DNA of 23,748 bases. Source: ASMP01 sp964617015 (GTDB lineage Archaea; Nanobdellota; Nanobdellia; Pacearchaeales; GW2011-AR1). Shown here one piece after another: positions 1 to 7,625 of the stretch. Location: assembly GCA_964617015.1 (NCBI GenBank), contig CAZTVG010000008.1, positions 1-23,748 on the forward strand, given 5' to 3'. The position numbers and the translations under genes were made by a program. Position 1 is the stretch's first letter, and each line of letters starts with the position of its first letter. The notes under the pieces are model-generated. The model saw nothing but the letters and a program-made list of their open reading frames with translations, was not told where the DNA came from and made no database searches.

Positions 1-614
1 TTGTTCTTGACCTTGCGGCTGCTCCCGGAAGCAAAACAACACAGATAAGTGCAGAAATGCAAAACACCGGCACCTTGATTGCAAATGAAATCAGCCTGAA
101 GAGAATAAAAATTCTCGCATCAAATGCCGAAAGATGCGGTTCTATGAACGTGATAATAACAAAAAAAGAAGGTATTTCACTGTGCGAAAAACTTAAAGAA
201 GGGGGAGTTGAATTTGACAAGATTCTTATTGACGCCCCTTGTTCTGGCGAGGGAACCCTAAGAAGCACACCAGTAACATACAAAATGTGGAATATTAATA
301 CTGTTAAAAAATTCTCAAGAATTCAGAAAAACATGGTTTCTTCTGCAATTGAAATCCTGAAACCAGAAGGAGAAATTGTTTACAGCACATGCACTCATGC
401 TCCTGAGGAAAACGAGGAAGTTGTTGATTTTATCCTAAAAAATTTTGATAATATAAAAATAGAAAAAATAAGCCTCCCGATAAAATGCAGGCCAGGAGTA
501 ACTGGGTGGGACGGAAAAGAATATGATAAAAATGTAATTAAATCTTGCAGGATCTATCCTCAGGACAACAACACAGAGGGTTTTTTTATCGCTAAATTCA
601 GGAGGGTGAAATGA
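1..614 (+). CDS. NSUN-family RNA (cytosine-C5)-methyltransferase, 5' end cut off
   Basis: SAM-dependent RNA m5C methyltransferase of the NOL1/NOP2/SUN (RsmB/NSUN) family, acting on tRNA or rRNA. The reading frame is open to the left edge (first full codon at 3), and SAM-binding motif I (DLAAAPGSKTTQ) lies upstream of the first ATG at 57, so that ATG is internal and the N-terminus is missing. Motif IV with the Pro-Cys pair (DAPCSGEG, about nt 231-254) and motif VI with the catalytic Thr-Cys (STCTHAPEENEE, about nt 384-419) are both present, so the catalytic core is intact. The stop overlaps the next ATG (ATGA at 611). No PUA domain follows in this protein; a PUA-like protein of the kind fused to bacterial RsmF is encoded two genes downstream. 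Substrate (tRNA or rRNA position) cannot be told from the sequence. Confidence 0.93.
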   Translation, partial: VLDLAAAPGSKTTQISAEMQNTGTLIANEISLKRIKILASNAERCGSMNVIITKKEGISLCEKLKEGGVEFDKILIDAPCSGEGTLRSTPVTYKMWNINTVKKFSRIQKNMVSSAIEILKPEGEIVYSTCTHAPEENEEVVDFILKNFDNIKIEKISLPIKCRPGVTGWDGKEYDKNVIKSCRIYPQDNNTEGFFIAKFRRVK

Positions 615-1126
615 AACCAAAAAGGATACACATAGCTGGAATTTATGGGACAGGAAAATCAACATTAGCTGAGAAAATTGGTAAAATTTTAGGATATAAA
701 ATATATGATCTAGATGAAATAAAATATAAGAGAAAATATGACAAAAGTAGGACAGTTAAAGAAAGATTAAAAATAATAAAAGAAATCTCTAATAAAAAAA
801 CATGGATAACTGAAGGAACTTGGTTAGATTATGCTCTACCATTATATAAAAAGGCAGATTTAATAATTTTTTTAGAGATTCCAAAAAGAACAATTTACAA
901 AAGAATTTTAACTAGATATATTAAAAGAAGATTAAGCAAAAAAAGGTATCTTAAGGATAATCTCAAAACAACAAAAAAGATAATGAAAAAAGTTAAACAA
1001 TATCATAGTAATCAGTCATTTATAACATTAAAAAAACATAGAGATTATCTAAAAAAATATGCAAAAAAAGTGATTATAATTAAAACAGGAAAAGACATAA
1101 AAAAAGTTTTAAAAAAACTAAAATGA
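611..1126 (+). CDS. P-loop NTPase, adenylate-kinase/topology-modulation-like
   Basis: 171-residue P-loop protein of the adenylate-kinase-like fold. Walker A is at residues 10-18 (GIYGTGKST), followed by a DLDEIKY segment, a TEGTW segment near residue 75 and a Lys/Arg-rich stretch at 95-120 that looks like a substrate lid. This layout fits the small kinases annotated as topology modulation (FlaR-like) or AAA_17/18 proteins; the substrate is unknown. The start overlaps the stop of the methyltransferase gene (ATGA) and the stop overlaps the next start by 4 nt, so it is translated within the operon. By eye it is clearly more A-rich (AAA and ATA codons dominate) than the genes on both sides, which could mean transfer into the operon. 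Family fold is well supported; function is not. Confidence 0.8.
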   Translation: MKPKRIHIAGIYGTGKSTLAEKIGKILGYKIYDLDEIKYKRKYDKSRTVKERLKIIKEISNKKTWITEGTWLDYALPLYKKADLIIFLEIPKRTIYKRILTRYIKRRLSKKRYLKDNLKTTKKIMKKVKQYHSNQSFITLKKHRDYLKKYAKKVIIIKTGKDIKKVLKKLK

Positions 1127-1579
1127 ATTTCCTGAAAATTTTAAATGAATCTGAAAAGCGCGAAATAGAAAGAGAACTTGAAGAGCAGTTTGGCATCAAA
1201 AATATTCCTGGATTAATCTTAAGAAGAGGGGAAGAAAGGCTTTTTTTGTTTTCAGGAAGTTTTGATAAAAAAGAAATAAAAAATCTGGAAAAAATTGTTC
1301 CTGTTGAGAGAATAGGTGTGTATTTTGCAAAACTTATGGATGGCAAGGTAAAACTGAGTATTGAAGGAACTCATGCTCTAAAAAACCAGATAAAAAAGAA
1401 TATTTTTGAACTTGAAGAAAATCAGGTTGAAAACTGGATGAAAGGCCGAGAGCTTCTTGTTAAAACAGGGAAGAGGGGTTTTTTGGTTATGAAATATAAA
1501 AATGATTTCCTCGGAACAGGCAAGGCATCAGAGGAAAAAATAGGAAACTTTATTCCAAAATCAAGAAGACTTAAAAACA
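1123..1579 (+). CDS. PUA-like RNA-binding protein of the NOL1/NOP2/fmu-associated type, cut by assembly gap
   Basis: About 152 residues are readable before the run of N. The C-terminal part (residues about 100-150) has the pattern of the PUA-like domain that ends RsmF-type methyltransferases: a WMKGRELL segment, then GFLVMKYKNDFLGTGKA, then IGNFIPKSRRL. The N-terminal 90 residues resemble a pre-PUA region. A stand-alone PUA protein next to an NSUN methyltransferase is an arrangement seen in archaea; it probably supplies RNA binding for the methyltransferase encoded two genes upstream. The start ATG overlaps the kinase stop (ATGA at 1123). The stop is lost in the gap, but the domain is nearly complete, so only a few residues are probably missing. 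Confidence 0.75.
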
Positions 1580-1679
1580 NNNNNNNNNNNNNNNNNNNNN
1601 NNNNNNNNNNNNNNNNNNNNNNNNNNNNNNNNNNNNNNNNNNNNNNNNNNNNNNNNNNNNNNNNNNNNNNNNNNNNNNN
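1580..1679. other. Assembly gap of 100 N
   Basis: Exactly 100 consecutive N, the conventional scaffold-gap size, so the true distance is unknown. It removes the 3' end of the PUA gene and the 5' end of the following gene. Joining of the two sides rests on scaffolding only. Confidence 0.99.
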
Positions 1680-1927
1680 CAAAATCAATGATGGACACTC
1701 TTTGCCAAATTCTTTATCCTTTTATTGATAGAAATAGAGCAAGTCCTAGATTTCTACGGGATAATGAGGTGGACAATAATGTGGAAAACTTCTGTGAAGG
1801 GGTTATATTAAAAGACATATCGAAACAGAGAAACTTATCAGGAATTTTAAAAGAATTAGAAACAAATCCATGGGGAAAAGAAGTGACTAAAGATTTAATA
1901 AAATATGGATTTTACATATCAACGTAA
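1680..1927 (+). CDS. 3' fragment of an unknown protein
   Basis: The frame is open from the gap to a TAA at 1925-1927, giving about 81 residues. Two consecutive ATG codons occur at 1688-1693, but with open frame running back into the gap it is more likely that the true start lies in the missing sequence. The visible peptide has acidic and asparagine-rich stretches (for example NEVDNNVENF) and a C-terminal segment NPWGKEVTKDLIKYGF. I do not recognise a family. It is followed 23 nt later by map on the same strand. Confidence 0.5.
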
Positions 1928-1950
1928 ATTTAAAAAATTAACAAAATAAA

Positions 1951-2832
1951 ATGGAAACAGATAAAATCATCAAGGCAGGAAAAATTGCATCTGAAGTTAA
2001 GAAATATGCAAGGTCAATTATCAAAAAAGGTGTGCCTTTACTTGAGATAGCTGAAAAAATAGAATCCAAGATTACTGAATTGGACGGAAAGCCAGCATTT
2101 CCCACAAATCTGAGTATGAATAACATTGCCGCACATTACACTCCTGGTCATGATGATAAAACTCCTGCAGGTGGCTTACTGAAAGTTGATTTTGGTGTGC
2201 ATGTGGATGGCTGGACTGCAGACAATGCTTTTTCACTTGACCTTGAAGGAAATGAGGAAAATAAAAAGCTTATAGAAGCCTCGGAAAAAGCTCTTGAAAA
2301 TGCCTTAAAAATCATGAAAAAAGGCATCTCAACAGATGAGATAGGAGGTACAATAGGTGAAACAATAGAATCCTATGATTTTTCTCCTGTGATAAATCTT
2401 TCAGGGCACAGCATGGAGCATTACAACCTGCATTCAGGAATTACCATCCCAAACATCAATGATAAAAAAAACATTGTGCTTGGAGAGGGATTTTATGCTG
2501 TGGAGCCTTTTGCAACAACAGGCAGCGGAAGAGTCCATGACGGAAAACCTTCTGGAATTTATTATCTTAAGGAAATAAAAAATGCAAGGAGTCCTGTTGC
2601 GAGGCAGGTTTTAGAATTCATAAAAAAGGAATACAACACATTGCCTTTCTGCTCAAGGTGGATTGTAAAAAAGCTTGGGACAAAGGCGCTGTTTGGACTT
2701 CGTGAACTTGAAGCCCGTGGAAATTTACATCATTTTCCCCAGCTTGTTGAAGCCAGGGGAAGCAAGGTCAGCCAGGCAGAGCAGACAGTTTTAATCTCAA
2801 AAGAAAAAGGGGTTATTGTGACGACGCTTTAG
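1951..2832 (+). CDS. map: Type II methionine aminopeptidase
   Basis: Removes the N-terminal methionine from nascent cytosolic proteins; M24 family, archaeal type II, 293 residues as is usual for archaea (about 295). The five metal ligands are in place: D80 (VDFGV), D91 (TADNAF), H153 (LSGHSM), E185 (AVEPF) and E277 (AEQT), together with the catalytic His62 (AHYTPG) and His161 (LHSGITIPN). The type II insert follows E185 (residues about 195-265) and the C-terminus ends in the typical VIVTTL. An AT-rich stretch but no Shine-Dalgarno site precedes the ATG. The 3' end overlaps the convergent receiver-domain gene by 20 nt. Confidence 0.97.
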   Translation: METDKIIKAGKIASEVKKYARSIIKKGVPLLEIAEKIESKITELDGKPAFPTNLSMNNIAAHYTPGHDDKTPAGGLLKVDFGVHVDGWTADNAFSLDLEGNEENKKLIEASEKALENALKIMKKGISTDEIGGTIGETIESYDFSPVINLSGHSMEHYNLHSGITIPNINDKKNIVLGEGFYAVEPFATTGSGRVHDGKPSGIYYLKEIKNARSPVARQVLEFIKKEYNTLPFCSRWIVKKLGTKALFGLRELEARGNLHHFPQLVEARGSKVSQAEQTVLISKEKGVIVTTL

Positions 2833-3223
2833 ATTCAGAAGAATTTAAAACCCTTTCCAATGTATCCGCAAGTTCTTTCATCCCACAAGGTTTTAATAAA
2901 TATGCAGAAGCATATCCTTCTTCTTTCAAAGATTTTCCTATAGATTCATCACCAGCATAATAAAGCACAAAAGGAACTCCATTAAAAGCCTCTTTTTGAG
3001 AATAATTTCTTATTATCTCACTTCCCGTAATTCCAGGCATTTGATTATCTGTAAGAACTAATCTAACCTTTTCAATTCCGTTTGTTAATCTATTTTCAAG
3101 AGAAGTCCCATTTTCAAAAACTTCTATAACATGATTAGGGAAATAATTTTTAAAAAAATATCCCATTAAATTTCTCATGCTAAGCTCATCATCTGCATAT
3201 AAAATTGTGCCTTTGTTTTCCAT
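2813..3223 (-). CDS. Stand-alone CheY-like receiver domain protein
   Basis: Single receiver domain of 136 residues with no output domain. Acidic pair D11-D12 (YADDE), phosphoacceptor D59 (LTDNQMPG) and K111 (LLKP) match CheY. The usual switch Thr/Ser is replaced by Tyr89 (VLYYAGD). I chose the ATG at 3223 because the receiver fold begins immediately after it and because this avoids overlap with cdc48; an in-frame ATG at 3277 would add 18 residues without family support and overlap cdc48 by 23 nt. It lies 31 nt downstream of cdc48 on the same strand and may be co-transcribed. No histidine kinase is present in the window, so the partner is unknown. The 3' end overlaps map tail-to-tail. Confidence 0.88.
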   Translation of the reverse strand: MENKGTILYADDELSMRNLMGYFFKNYFPNHVIEVFENGTSLENRLTNGIEKVRLVLTDNQMPGITGSEIIRNYSQKEAFNGVPFVLYYAGDESIGKSLKEEGYASAYLLKPCGMKELADTLERVLNSSESKASSQ

Positions 3224-3254
3224 AAAATTCTCTTTCAGAGGTAGTTTATAAATC

Positions 3255-5546
3255 TTATCCAAGATAACTGCCTTCAAGAGGGAGGGCTGCTTTTGCAGAT
3301 TTCAGGAAATTATCTTCTATTTTTTTGTATACCTCGAGTAATGGCTTGCTTACGCTTGGTTTGATTTTTTTGAAAGCTTCATTAAAGTGTTTTCCTTTCA
3401 CGTTTTTTGTTTCTTTGGACTCTCTTAAAGCAATCATTCCAGCTTCTCTGACAAGTGCTTCAATGTCTGCTCCTGTATAGCCTGTTGTTTTCTTGGCAAA
3501 ATCTGCAAGACTAACATCTTTTGCAAGAGGCATGTTCTTTGTATGGATTTTTAAAACCTGAAGTCTGCCTTCTTCTTCAGGAGATCCTACAAGGAGAACT
3601 TTGTCAAACCTTCCGGGTCTTAAAAGTCCTGGGTCAAGCATATCTGGTCTGTTTGTAGCTCCTATCACAAGGACATCATTCAAATCTTCAAGCCCGTCCA
3701 TTTCTGCAAGCATCTGATTCAAAACTCTCTCGGTAACTTTTGTTCCTGTTTCAAAACCTCTCTTGCCTGCCAAAGCATCAATCTCATCGAAGAAAATAAT
3801 GCAGGGAGAAACCTGTCTTGCTCTCTCGAAAACTTTCCTCATTCCTTCCTCGGACTTGCCAACCCACATGCTTAACAAACTCGGTCCTTTAATATGAATG
3901 AAATTTGCCTCAGATTCTTTGGCAACTGCTTTTGCAAGAAGAGTTTTTCCTGTTCCAGGCGGACCATAAAGAAGAATTCCTCTTGAAGGTCTTATTCCAA
4001 TCCTCTTGAAAGATTCAGGATATTTCAATGGCCATTCAACAGCCTCATAAAGTTCCTGTTTAACCTTGTCTAAACCACCCACATCACTCCAGCCAATGGT
4101 TGGTGTCTCAACAAGAACCTCCCTCATTGCACTTGGTCTTACTACTTTCAAGGCATCCATAAAGTCATCATGTTTAACAATTAATTTTTCCAATATCTCT
4201 GAAGAAATCTGCTCATCTGCATCCAGCTTCATCTTTGGGAGCAATTTTCTCAGGACAATCATTGCAGCTTCTTTTGTGAGAGATTCAAGGTCTGCTCCGA
4301 CAAAACCATGAGTCAAAGATGCAATTTTCACAAGGTCAACATCTTTGAACAAAGGCATCCCTCTTGTATGGATTTTTAAGATTGAAAGTCTTCCTTCTTT
4401 GCTTGGAACGTTAATTTCTATTTCCCTGTCAAATCTTCCGGGTCTTCTAAGTGCAGAATCAAGAGCATTAACCCTATTTGTAGCACCAATAACAATGACT
4501 TTTCCCCTTGATTTAAGACCATCCATCATTGTCAGAATCTGACTTACAACACGCCTCTCCACTTCACCTATAACTTCTTCTCTTTTAGGAGCTATTGCGT
4601 CAATCTCATCAATAAATATAATTGATGGTGCTGCCTTCTCTGCTTCCTCAAAAATATCTCTTATCTTTTTTTCACTTTCCCCGTAAAACTTACTCATTAT
4701 TTCAGGACCATTTAAAAGAATGAAATTTGCCTCAGTTTCATTTGCGACAGCCTTTGCAAGAAGAGTTTTTCCTGTTCCAGGCGGACCGTGTAAAAGAACT
4801 CCTTTCGGAGGTTCTATGCCAAGTCTCTGGAAAATTTCAGGATGTTTCAGTGGAATTTCAACCATCTCTCTTATTTTCTTGATTTCATCACTTAAACCAC
4901 CAATATCCTCATAAGTTATCTCGGGAAAGATTTCATCTGTTAACTCAACTGCTTTAGAACTCAAAGAAACCTGCGTATTCTCTGTGATTATCACAGATTG
5001 GTTTGGGCTTGTGTTAACTACTAAAAATTTGATTTGTGTAAAACCACCTACCTGGCCAAAACCCATGCTTCCAAGCATATCTCCAAACATATCACCAAAT
5101 TCACCTCCTAATTCTTCAGATAAAAGATCACGCCTTCTCTGAACTCCTCCTAGAACAATAATATCCCCCTTAACAACAGCTCTTCCAAGCAATCCGCGTC
5201 TTAAACTTTCTGGCTCTGCCTGAACCATTATATTTTTTTGCATAGGAGCAATCATTATTTTCTTTGCTTCTTTAACTTCTGCTTTGAAAACCCTGACCGT
5301 CTCACCTATTCCTGTCTTTACATTCTTTCTTAAGATTCCGTCAATCCTTATTATTCCTTCACCTACATCTGCAGGATATGCCCTGTCGACAATAGCCACA
5401 GTCTCTCTGTTTCCTTTAATTGTTATAACATCCCCTCTCCTTATTCCAAGATCTCTCATGACCTCTGCATCTATTCTGGCTATTCCTTTGTAAGCATCGT
5501 CCTGCTGTGCTTCAACAACCTTAAGCTGGATTTCATTTCTTGTCAT
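3255..5546 (-). CDS. CDC48/VCP-type AAA+ ATPase
   Basis: 763-residue double-ring unfoldase that extracts and unfolds proteins, probably feeding the proteasome. Order: N-domain (about 1-200, double-psi barrel with VVEAQQDDAYKGIARID at the start), D1 with Walker A GPPGTGKT at 254-261 and Walker B IIFIDEIDAIAPKRE, D2 with a second GPPGTGKT and IIFFDEIDALAGKRG, and the ATNRPDMLDPGLLRPGRFD sensor/arginine-finger region. The ATG at 5546 is preferred: it follows the stop of the upstream gene by one base and matches the family N-terminus, whereas the in-frame ATG at 5588 adds 14 unrelated residues. An unusual Gly/Met/Phe-rich insert sits in the N-domain at about 138-170 (see findings). Last but one gene of a minus-strand run starting at 6133. 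Confidence 0.97.
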   Translation of the reverse strand: MTRNEIQLKVVEAQQDDAYKGIARIDAEVMRDLGIRRGDVITIKGNRETVAIVDRAYPADVGEGIIRIDGILRKNVKTGIGETVRVFKAEVKEAKKIMIAPMQKNIMVQAEPESLRRGLLGRAVVKGDIIVLGGVQRRRDLLSEELGGEFGDMFGDMLGSMGFGQVGGFTQIKFLVVNTSPNQSVIITENTQVSLSSKAVELTDEIFPEITYEDIGGLSDEIKKIREMVEIPLKHPEIFQRLGIEPPKGVLLHGPPGTGKTLLAKAVANETEANFILLNGPEIMSKFYGESEKKIRDIFEEAEKAAPSIIFIDEIDAIAPKREEVIGEVERRVVSQILTMMDGLKSRGKVIVIGATNRVNALDSALRRPGRFDREIEINVPSKEGRLSILKIHTRGMPLFKDVDLVKIASLTHGFVGADLESLTKEAAMIVLRKLLPKMKLDADEQISSEILEKLIVKHDDFMDALKVVRPSAMREVLVETPTIGWSDVGGLDKVKQELYEAVEWPLKYPESFKRIGIRPSRGILLYGPPGTGKTLLAKAVAKESEANFIHIKGPSLLSMWVGKSEEGMRKVFERARQVSPCIIFFDEIDALAGKRGFETGTKVTERVLNQMLAEMDGLEDLNDVLVIGATNRPDMLDPGLLRPGRFDKVLLVGSPEEEGRLQVLKIHTKNMPLAKDVSLADFAKKTTGYTGADIEALVREAGMIALRESKETKNVKGKHFNEAFKKIKPSVSKPLLEVYKKIEDNFLKSAKAALPLEGSYLG

Positions 5547-5547
5547 T

Positions 5548-5775
5548 TTAATTTTGCAATATGATTTTTGTTTTTTGGTGCATTTCATTTAATTTATTTG
5601 TTAATTCCTTTCTTTGTGGTTCTGTTAATTTTTCATCTAATCTTGATAGTCTACTTATTTCTCTAAAAGTCATTATAGGAACAAAGTAATATACTCCATT
5701 CTCTGTATAGACCTCATGACTTCCAAATTCACTAAATTCTCTCCCAATATATTCTATTTCAGATAATTCATTCAT
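5548..5775 (-). CDS. Small unknown protein in the cdc48 operon
   Basis: 75 residues, acidic N-terminal half (MNELSEIEYIGREFSEFG) and a charged helical C-terminal half (about 45-72) with many Lys/Glu/Arg. I do not recognise it. The ATG at 5775 is chosen because it is preceded by GGAGAT at Shine-Dalgarno distance and by the upstream stop one base away; an in-frame ATG at 5805 would overlap the upstream gene. It sits between an AbrB-like regulator and cdc48 with 1-nt gaps on both sides, so the three are almost certainly translated from one message. A role as partner or adaptor of CDC48 is only a guess from position. Confidence 0.7.
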   Translation of the reverse strand: MNELSEIEYIGREFSEFGSHEVYTENGVYYFVPIMTFREISRLSRLDEKLTEPQRKELTNKLNEMHQKTKIILQN

Positions 5776-5776
5776 T

Positions 5777-6133
5777 TTATCTCCTGAATTTTTTTGCCTC
5801 CTCAAAACTTAATGAAAGTCTGCCAAAATCTTCAAAGCAGAGTTTTACCATGTCATCCATTACTCTTTCCTGCTCCCTGATAAAAGAAACAATTTCTTTT
5901 GGAATGGACACAGTATAACTATTGCCAACAATTCTCATTTTAACTCTAAATTCTTTGTTCTTCAAATTTATAAACCTGTTGTACTCCTGCTCATCTGCAG
6001 GGTGAATTATCTTTTCATTGCACCTTTGGCATATAACTGCTCTTAAAATAAATCCATTTTTGGTTATTTCTGCTTTTTTCATTTTTGCATCGCATTTCCT
6101 GCAGAGGATTGTGTTGTCAAATATATCTGCCAT
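5777..6133 (-). CDS. Zinc-ribbon plus AbrB-like (swapped-hairpin) DNA-binding protein
   Basis: 118 residues. Four cysteines in two CxxC pairs (C11/C14 and C35/C38) form a zinc ribbon, followed by a SpoVT/AbrB-type segment at about 63-110 (FRVKMRIVGNSYTVSIPKEI), where the GNSYTVSIPKE stretch is the typical swapped-hairpin signature. This architecture is most consistent with a transcription regulator or the antitoxin-like DNA-binding type; no toxin is visible beside it. First gene of the run that continues into the small unknown protein and cdc48, so it may autoregulate that operon. TATA-like sequence on the minus strand lies in the AT-rich DNA at about 6160-6190. Confidence 0.82.
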   Translation of the reverse strand: MADIFDNTILCRKCDAKMKKAEITKNGFILRAVICQRCNEKIIHPADEQEYNRFINLKNKEFRVKMRIVGNSYTVSIPKEIVSFIREQERVMDDMVKLCFEDFGRLSLSFEEAKKFRR

Positions 6134-6485
6134 TTTTGCTTAAAAGTTATTTCTTCTTAAAAATTTATTAATATAAAACTATTTAAATTAAAGTTGATGC
6201 CAAGTGTTAAATTATTATTCAAACGTGGTTTTACTTGAATTAACATTTTATTGTTATTTTTGTTTTATTCTTAATTATGATACAGCCGCATCAAAAGACA
6301 CGGCCGTAACAGGTTGAAAGATAAATCTTTTGAGATTTACCTTAAAAGAGGTGGGTGAGGATATACCTCATGTGTATACACGAAATGTATACTATTTAAA
6401 GATTTTGTTTTTTGTGGCTTTATATAAATTTAGGCAAGTTGCACAAGTAATTAGAGATTTTCACATTTAAGTAGAGGACAGGAAA
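6134..6485. other. 352-nt intergenic region without protein gene
   Basis: Bounded by the start of the AbrB-like gene and the 3' end of the coiled-coil gene, both minus strand. The part from 6134 to about 6280 is plain AT-rich promoter-like DNA for the AbrB-like gene. The part 6283-6400 is visibly richer in G and C and folds into consecutive hairpins (annotated separately). A near-palindromic TATA-like box (TTTATATAAA) at about 6418-6427 could serve either strand. Confidence 0.7.
6285..6392. ncRNA. Candidate structured RNA with five consecutive hairpins
   Basis: Five short perfect inverted repeats follow one another without overlap problems: GCCG/CGGC (6285-6304, 12-nt loop), TAAATC/GATTTA (6322-6339), CCT/AGG (6340-6351, weak), TGAGG/CCTCA (6356-6370) and GTATACA/TGTATAC (6374-6392). 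After the last one on the plus strand comes a T-rich tract (6402-6414), as at archaeal terminators; on the minus strand a strong TATA-like box lies at about 6418-6427, just upstream. So both orientations remain possible. It does not match C/D box motifs, SRP RNA or RNase P RNA that I can recognise. Two GTATAC palindromes in the last hairpin could instead be protein-binding sites. Confidence 0.4.
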
Positions 6486-6800
6486 TTAAGCAGTGTCAGA
6501 CTCGTATCTTTCTAATCTTGCAGTGTATCCAAGAATTCCTGCATTTGCTTCGATTTGTTTTTTTAAATTTTTTCTAATAGACCAATATTCAGAACTATAT
6601 TCTGAAGCCTTAAGTGTGTTTCTAATTGCAAAATATTGAATTATCTGGGCTTTTAACTCATACCAAAAACGTTTTATTCCCCTTTCCTCATCTTTTGCTC
6701 TTTCAAATAAGCTATGAGATCTTTTTCTCAAAGCTCTAGAAACTTCTTCCAATGTTTCTTCCTCTTCTTCCAAATGATTTAATCTTTCTTCTATGTCCAT
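6486..6800 (-). CDS. Coiled-coil protein of unknown function
   Basis: 104 residues, almost entirely helical by composition, with a strongly acidic leucine-containing N-terminus (MDIEERLNHLEEEEETLEEV) that has coiled-coil periodicity, followed by a basic segment and an aromatic stretch (KRFWYELKAQIIQYFAIR). No signal peptide or membrane segment. Family not recognised. A TATA-like box (TATTTAAAAAG on the minus strand, about 6822-6832) lies about 27 nt before the ATG, giving an apparently leaderless, single-gene transcript divergent from the signal peptidase gene. Confidence 0.7.
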   Translation of the reverse strand: MDIEERLNHLEEEEETLEEVSRALRKRSHSLFERAKDEERGIKRFWYELKAQIIQYFAIRNTLKASEYSSEYWSIRKNLKKQIEANAGILGYTARLERYESDTA

Positions 6801-6889
6801 AAATACTTAATGATTCAAATCTTTTTAAATATTATTAAAAAGTTAGCCTTACACAAACATTTTAAAAACTTAAAAATTCTAGGTTTTCT

Positions 6890-7516
6890 ATGACTTTGAA
6901 AAAGAGGAAACACTATTGGAAAAAATTCTGGCACCTGCTCTGGAAAGATGACAGCTTCAAGGGCTGGCTGTTCTCGGTAATTTTCCTGTTTATATTCATT
7001 AAATTCATATTTTTTCCTGTGCTTGGATTTGCAACAGGAACATCTCTGCCTTTGGCGATTGTTGAATCATGCAGTATGTATCACAAAGGAAATCTTTTTT
7101 CTGATTCTGATGCCTGGTGGGACAGCCATGAAGGAAAATACTCAGAGTTTACAATAAATGAATTGGATTTTAAGGACTTTCCTTTTAAAAATGGATTCAA
7201 CAAAGGGGATATTCTTTTTGTGATAGGGGCAAATCCTGAAAAGTTAGATGAGGGGGATGTAATTATTTTTAATGCGAACCAGAGAAATCCTGTGATTCAC
7301 AGAATAATTGATATAAAAGAAGAAAACGGGCAGAGAATTTTTTCAACAATAGGAGATAACAATAAAGGTCAATTGGTTTTTGAAAAAGAAATTTTGTCTG
7401 ACCAGTTGATTGGAAAAGCTGTCTTAAAAGCGATTCCATATGCCGGCTGGGTAAAGCTTGTGTTTTATGACTGGCAAAAACCTGCTGCAGAAAAAGGGTT
7501 TTGCGAAGAGAAATAA
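6890..7516 (+). CDS. Signal peptidase I, archaeal Ser-His type
   Basis: Membrane-anchored serine protease that cleaves signal peptides outside the membrane. A hydrophobic segment at residues 26-46 is the N-terminal anchor. Catalytic Ser62 lies in VESCSMYH, which replaces the usual S-M-x-P box (no Pro). The general base is His137 (NPVIHRII), as in the archaeal/ER Sec11 branch, not Lys as in bacteria, and the conserved acidic box is GDNN with D156. Between Ser62 and the KGDILF strand there is an insertion of about 35 residues rich in Trp, Asp and Phe. 208 residues is within the archaeal range. TATA-like sequence about 24 nt before the ATG suggests a leaderless message. Confidence 0.9.
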   Translation: MTLKKRKHYWKKFWHLLWKDDSFKGWLFSVIFLFIFIKFIFFPVLGFATGTSLPLAIVESCSMYHKGNLFSDSDAWWDSHEGKYSEFTINELDFKDFPFKNGFNKGDILFVIGANPEKLDEGDVIIFNANQRNPVIHRIIDIKEENGQRIFSTIGDNNKGQLVFEKEILSDQLIGKAVLKAIPYAGWVKLVFYDWQKPAAEKGFCEEK

Positions 7517-7625
7517 GACTGCTTTATCCTAAAAAAGTATGAACTGGAATTCCAAAACAAAATGCTGTTAAATAAAAACAAAAATTATTTAAAGGTATAA
7601 TCTTAATTAAAGAACAAAAATTAAG

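Noticed and set aside
57..614. ATG at 57 as the true start of the methyltransferase
   Set aside because: The frame is open to the window edge and the essential SAM motif I lies upstream of this ATG.
1688..1927. ATG at 1688 as the true start of the gene after the gap
   Set aside because: The frame continues without stop into the N run, so a start inside the missing sequence is more likely.
3255..5588. Longer cdc48 start at 5588
   Set aside because: The 14 extra residues overlap the upstream gene and do not match the family; the ATG at 5546 follows the upstream stop by one base.
6134..6485. CRISPR array or C/D box RNA
   Set aside because: No regularly spaced repeats, and no paired C and D boxes at suitable distance on either strand.
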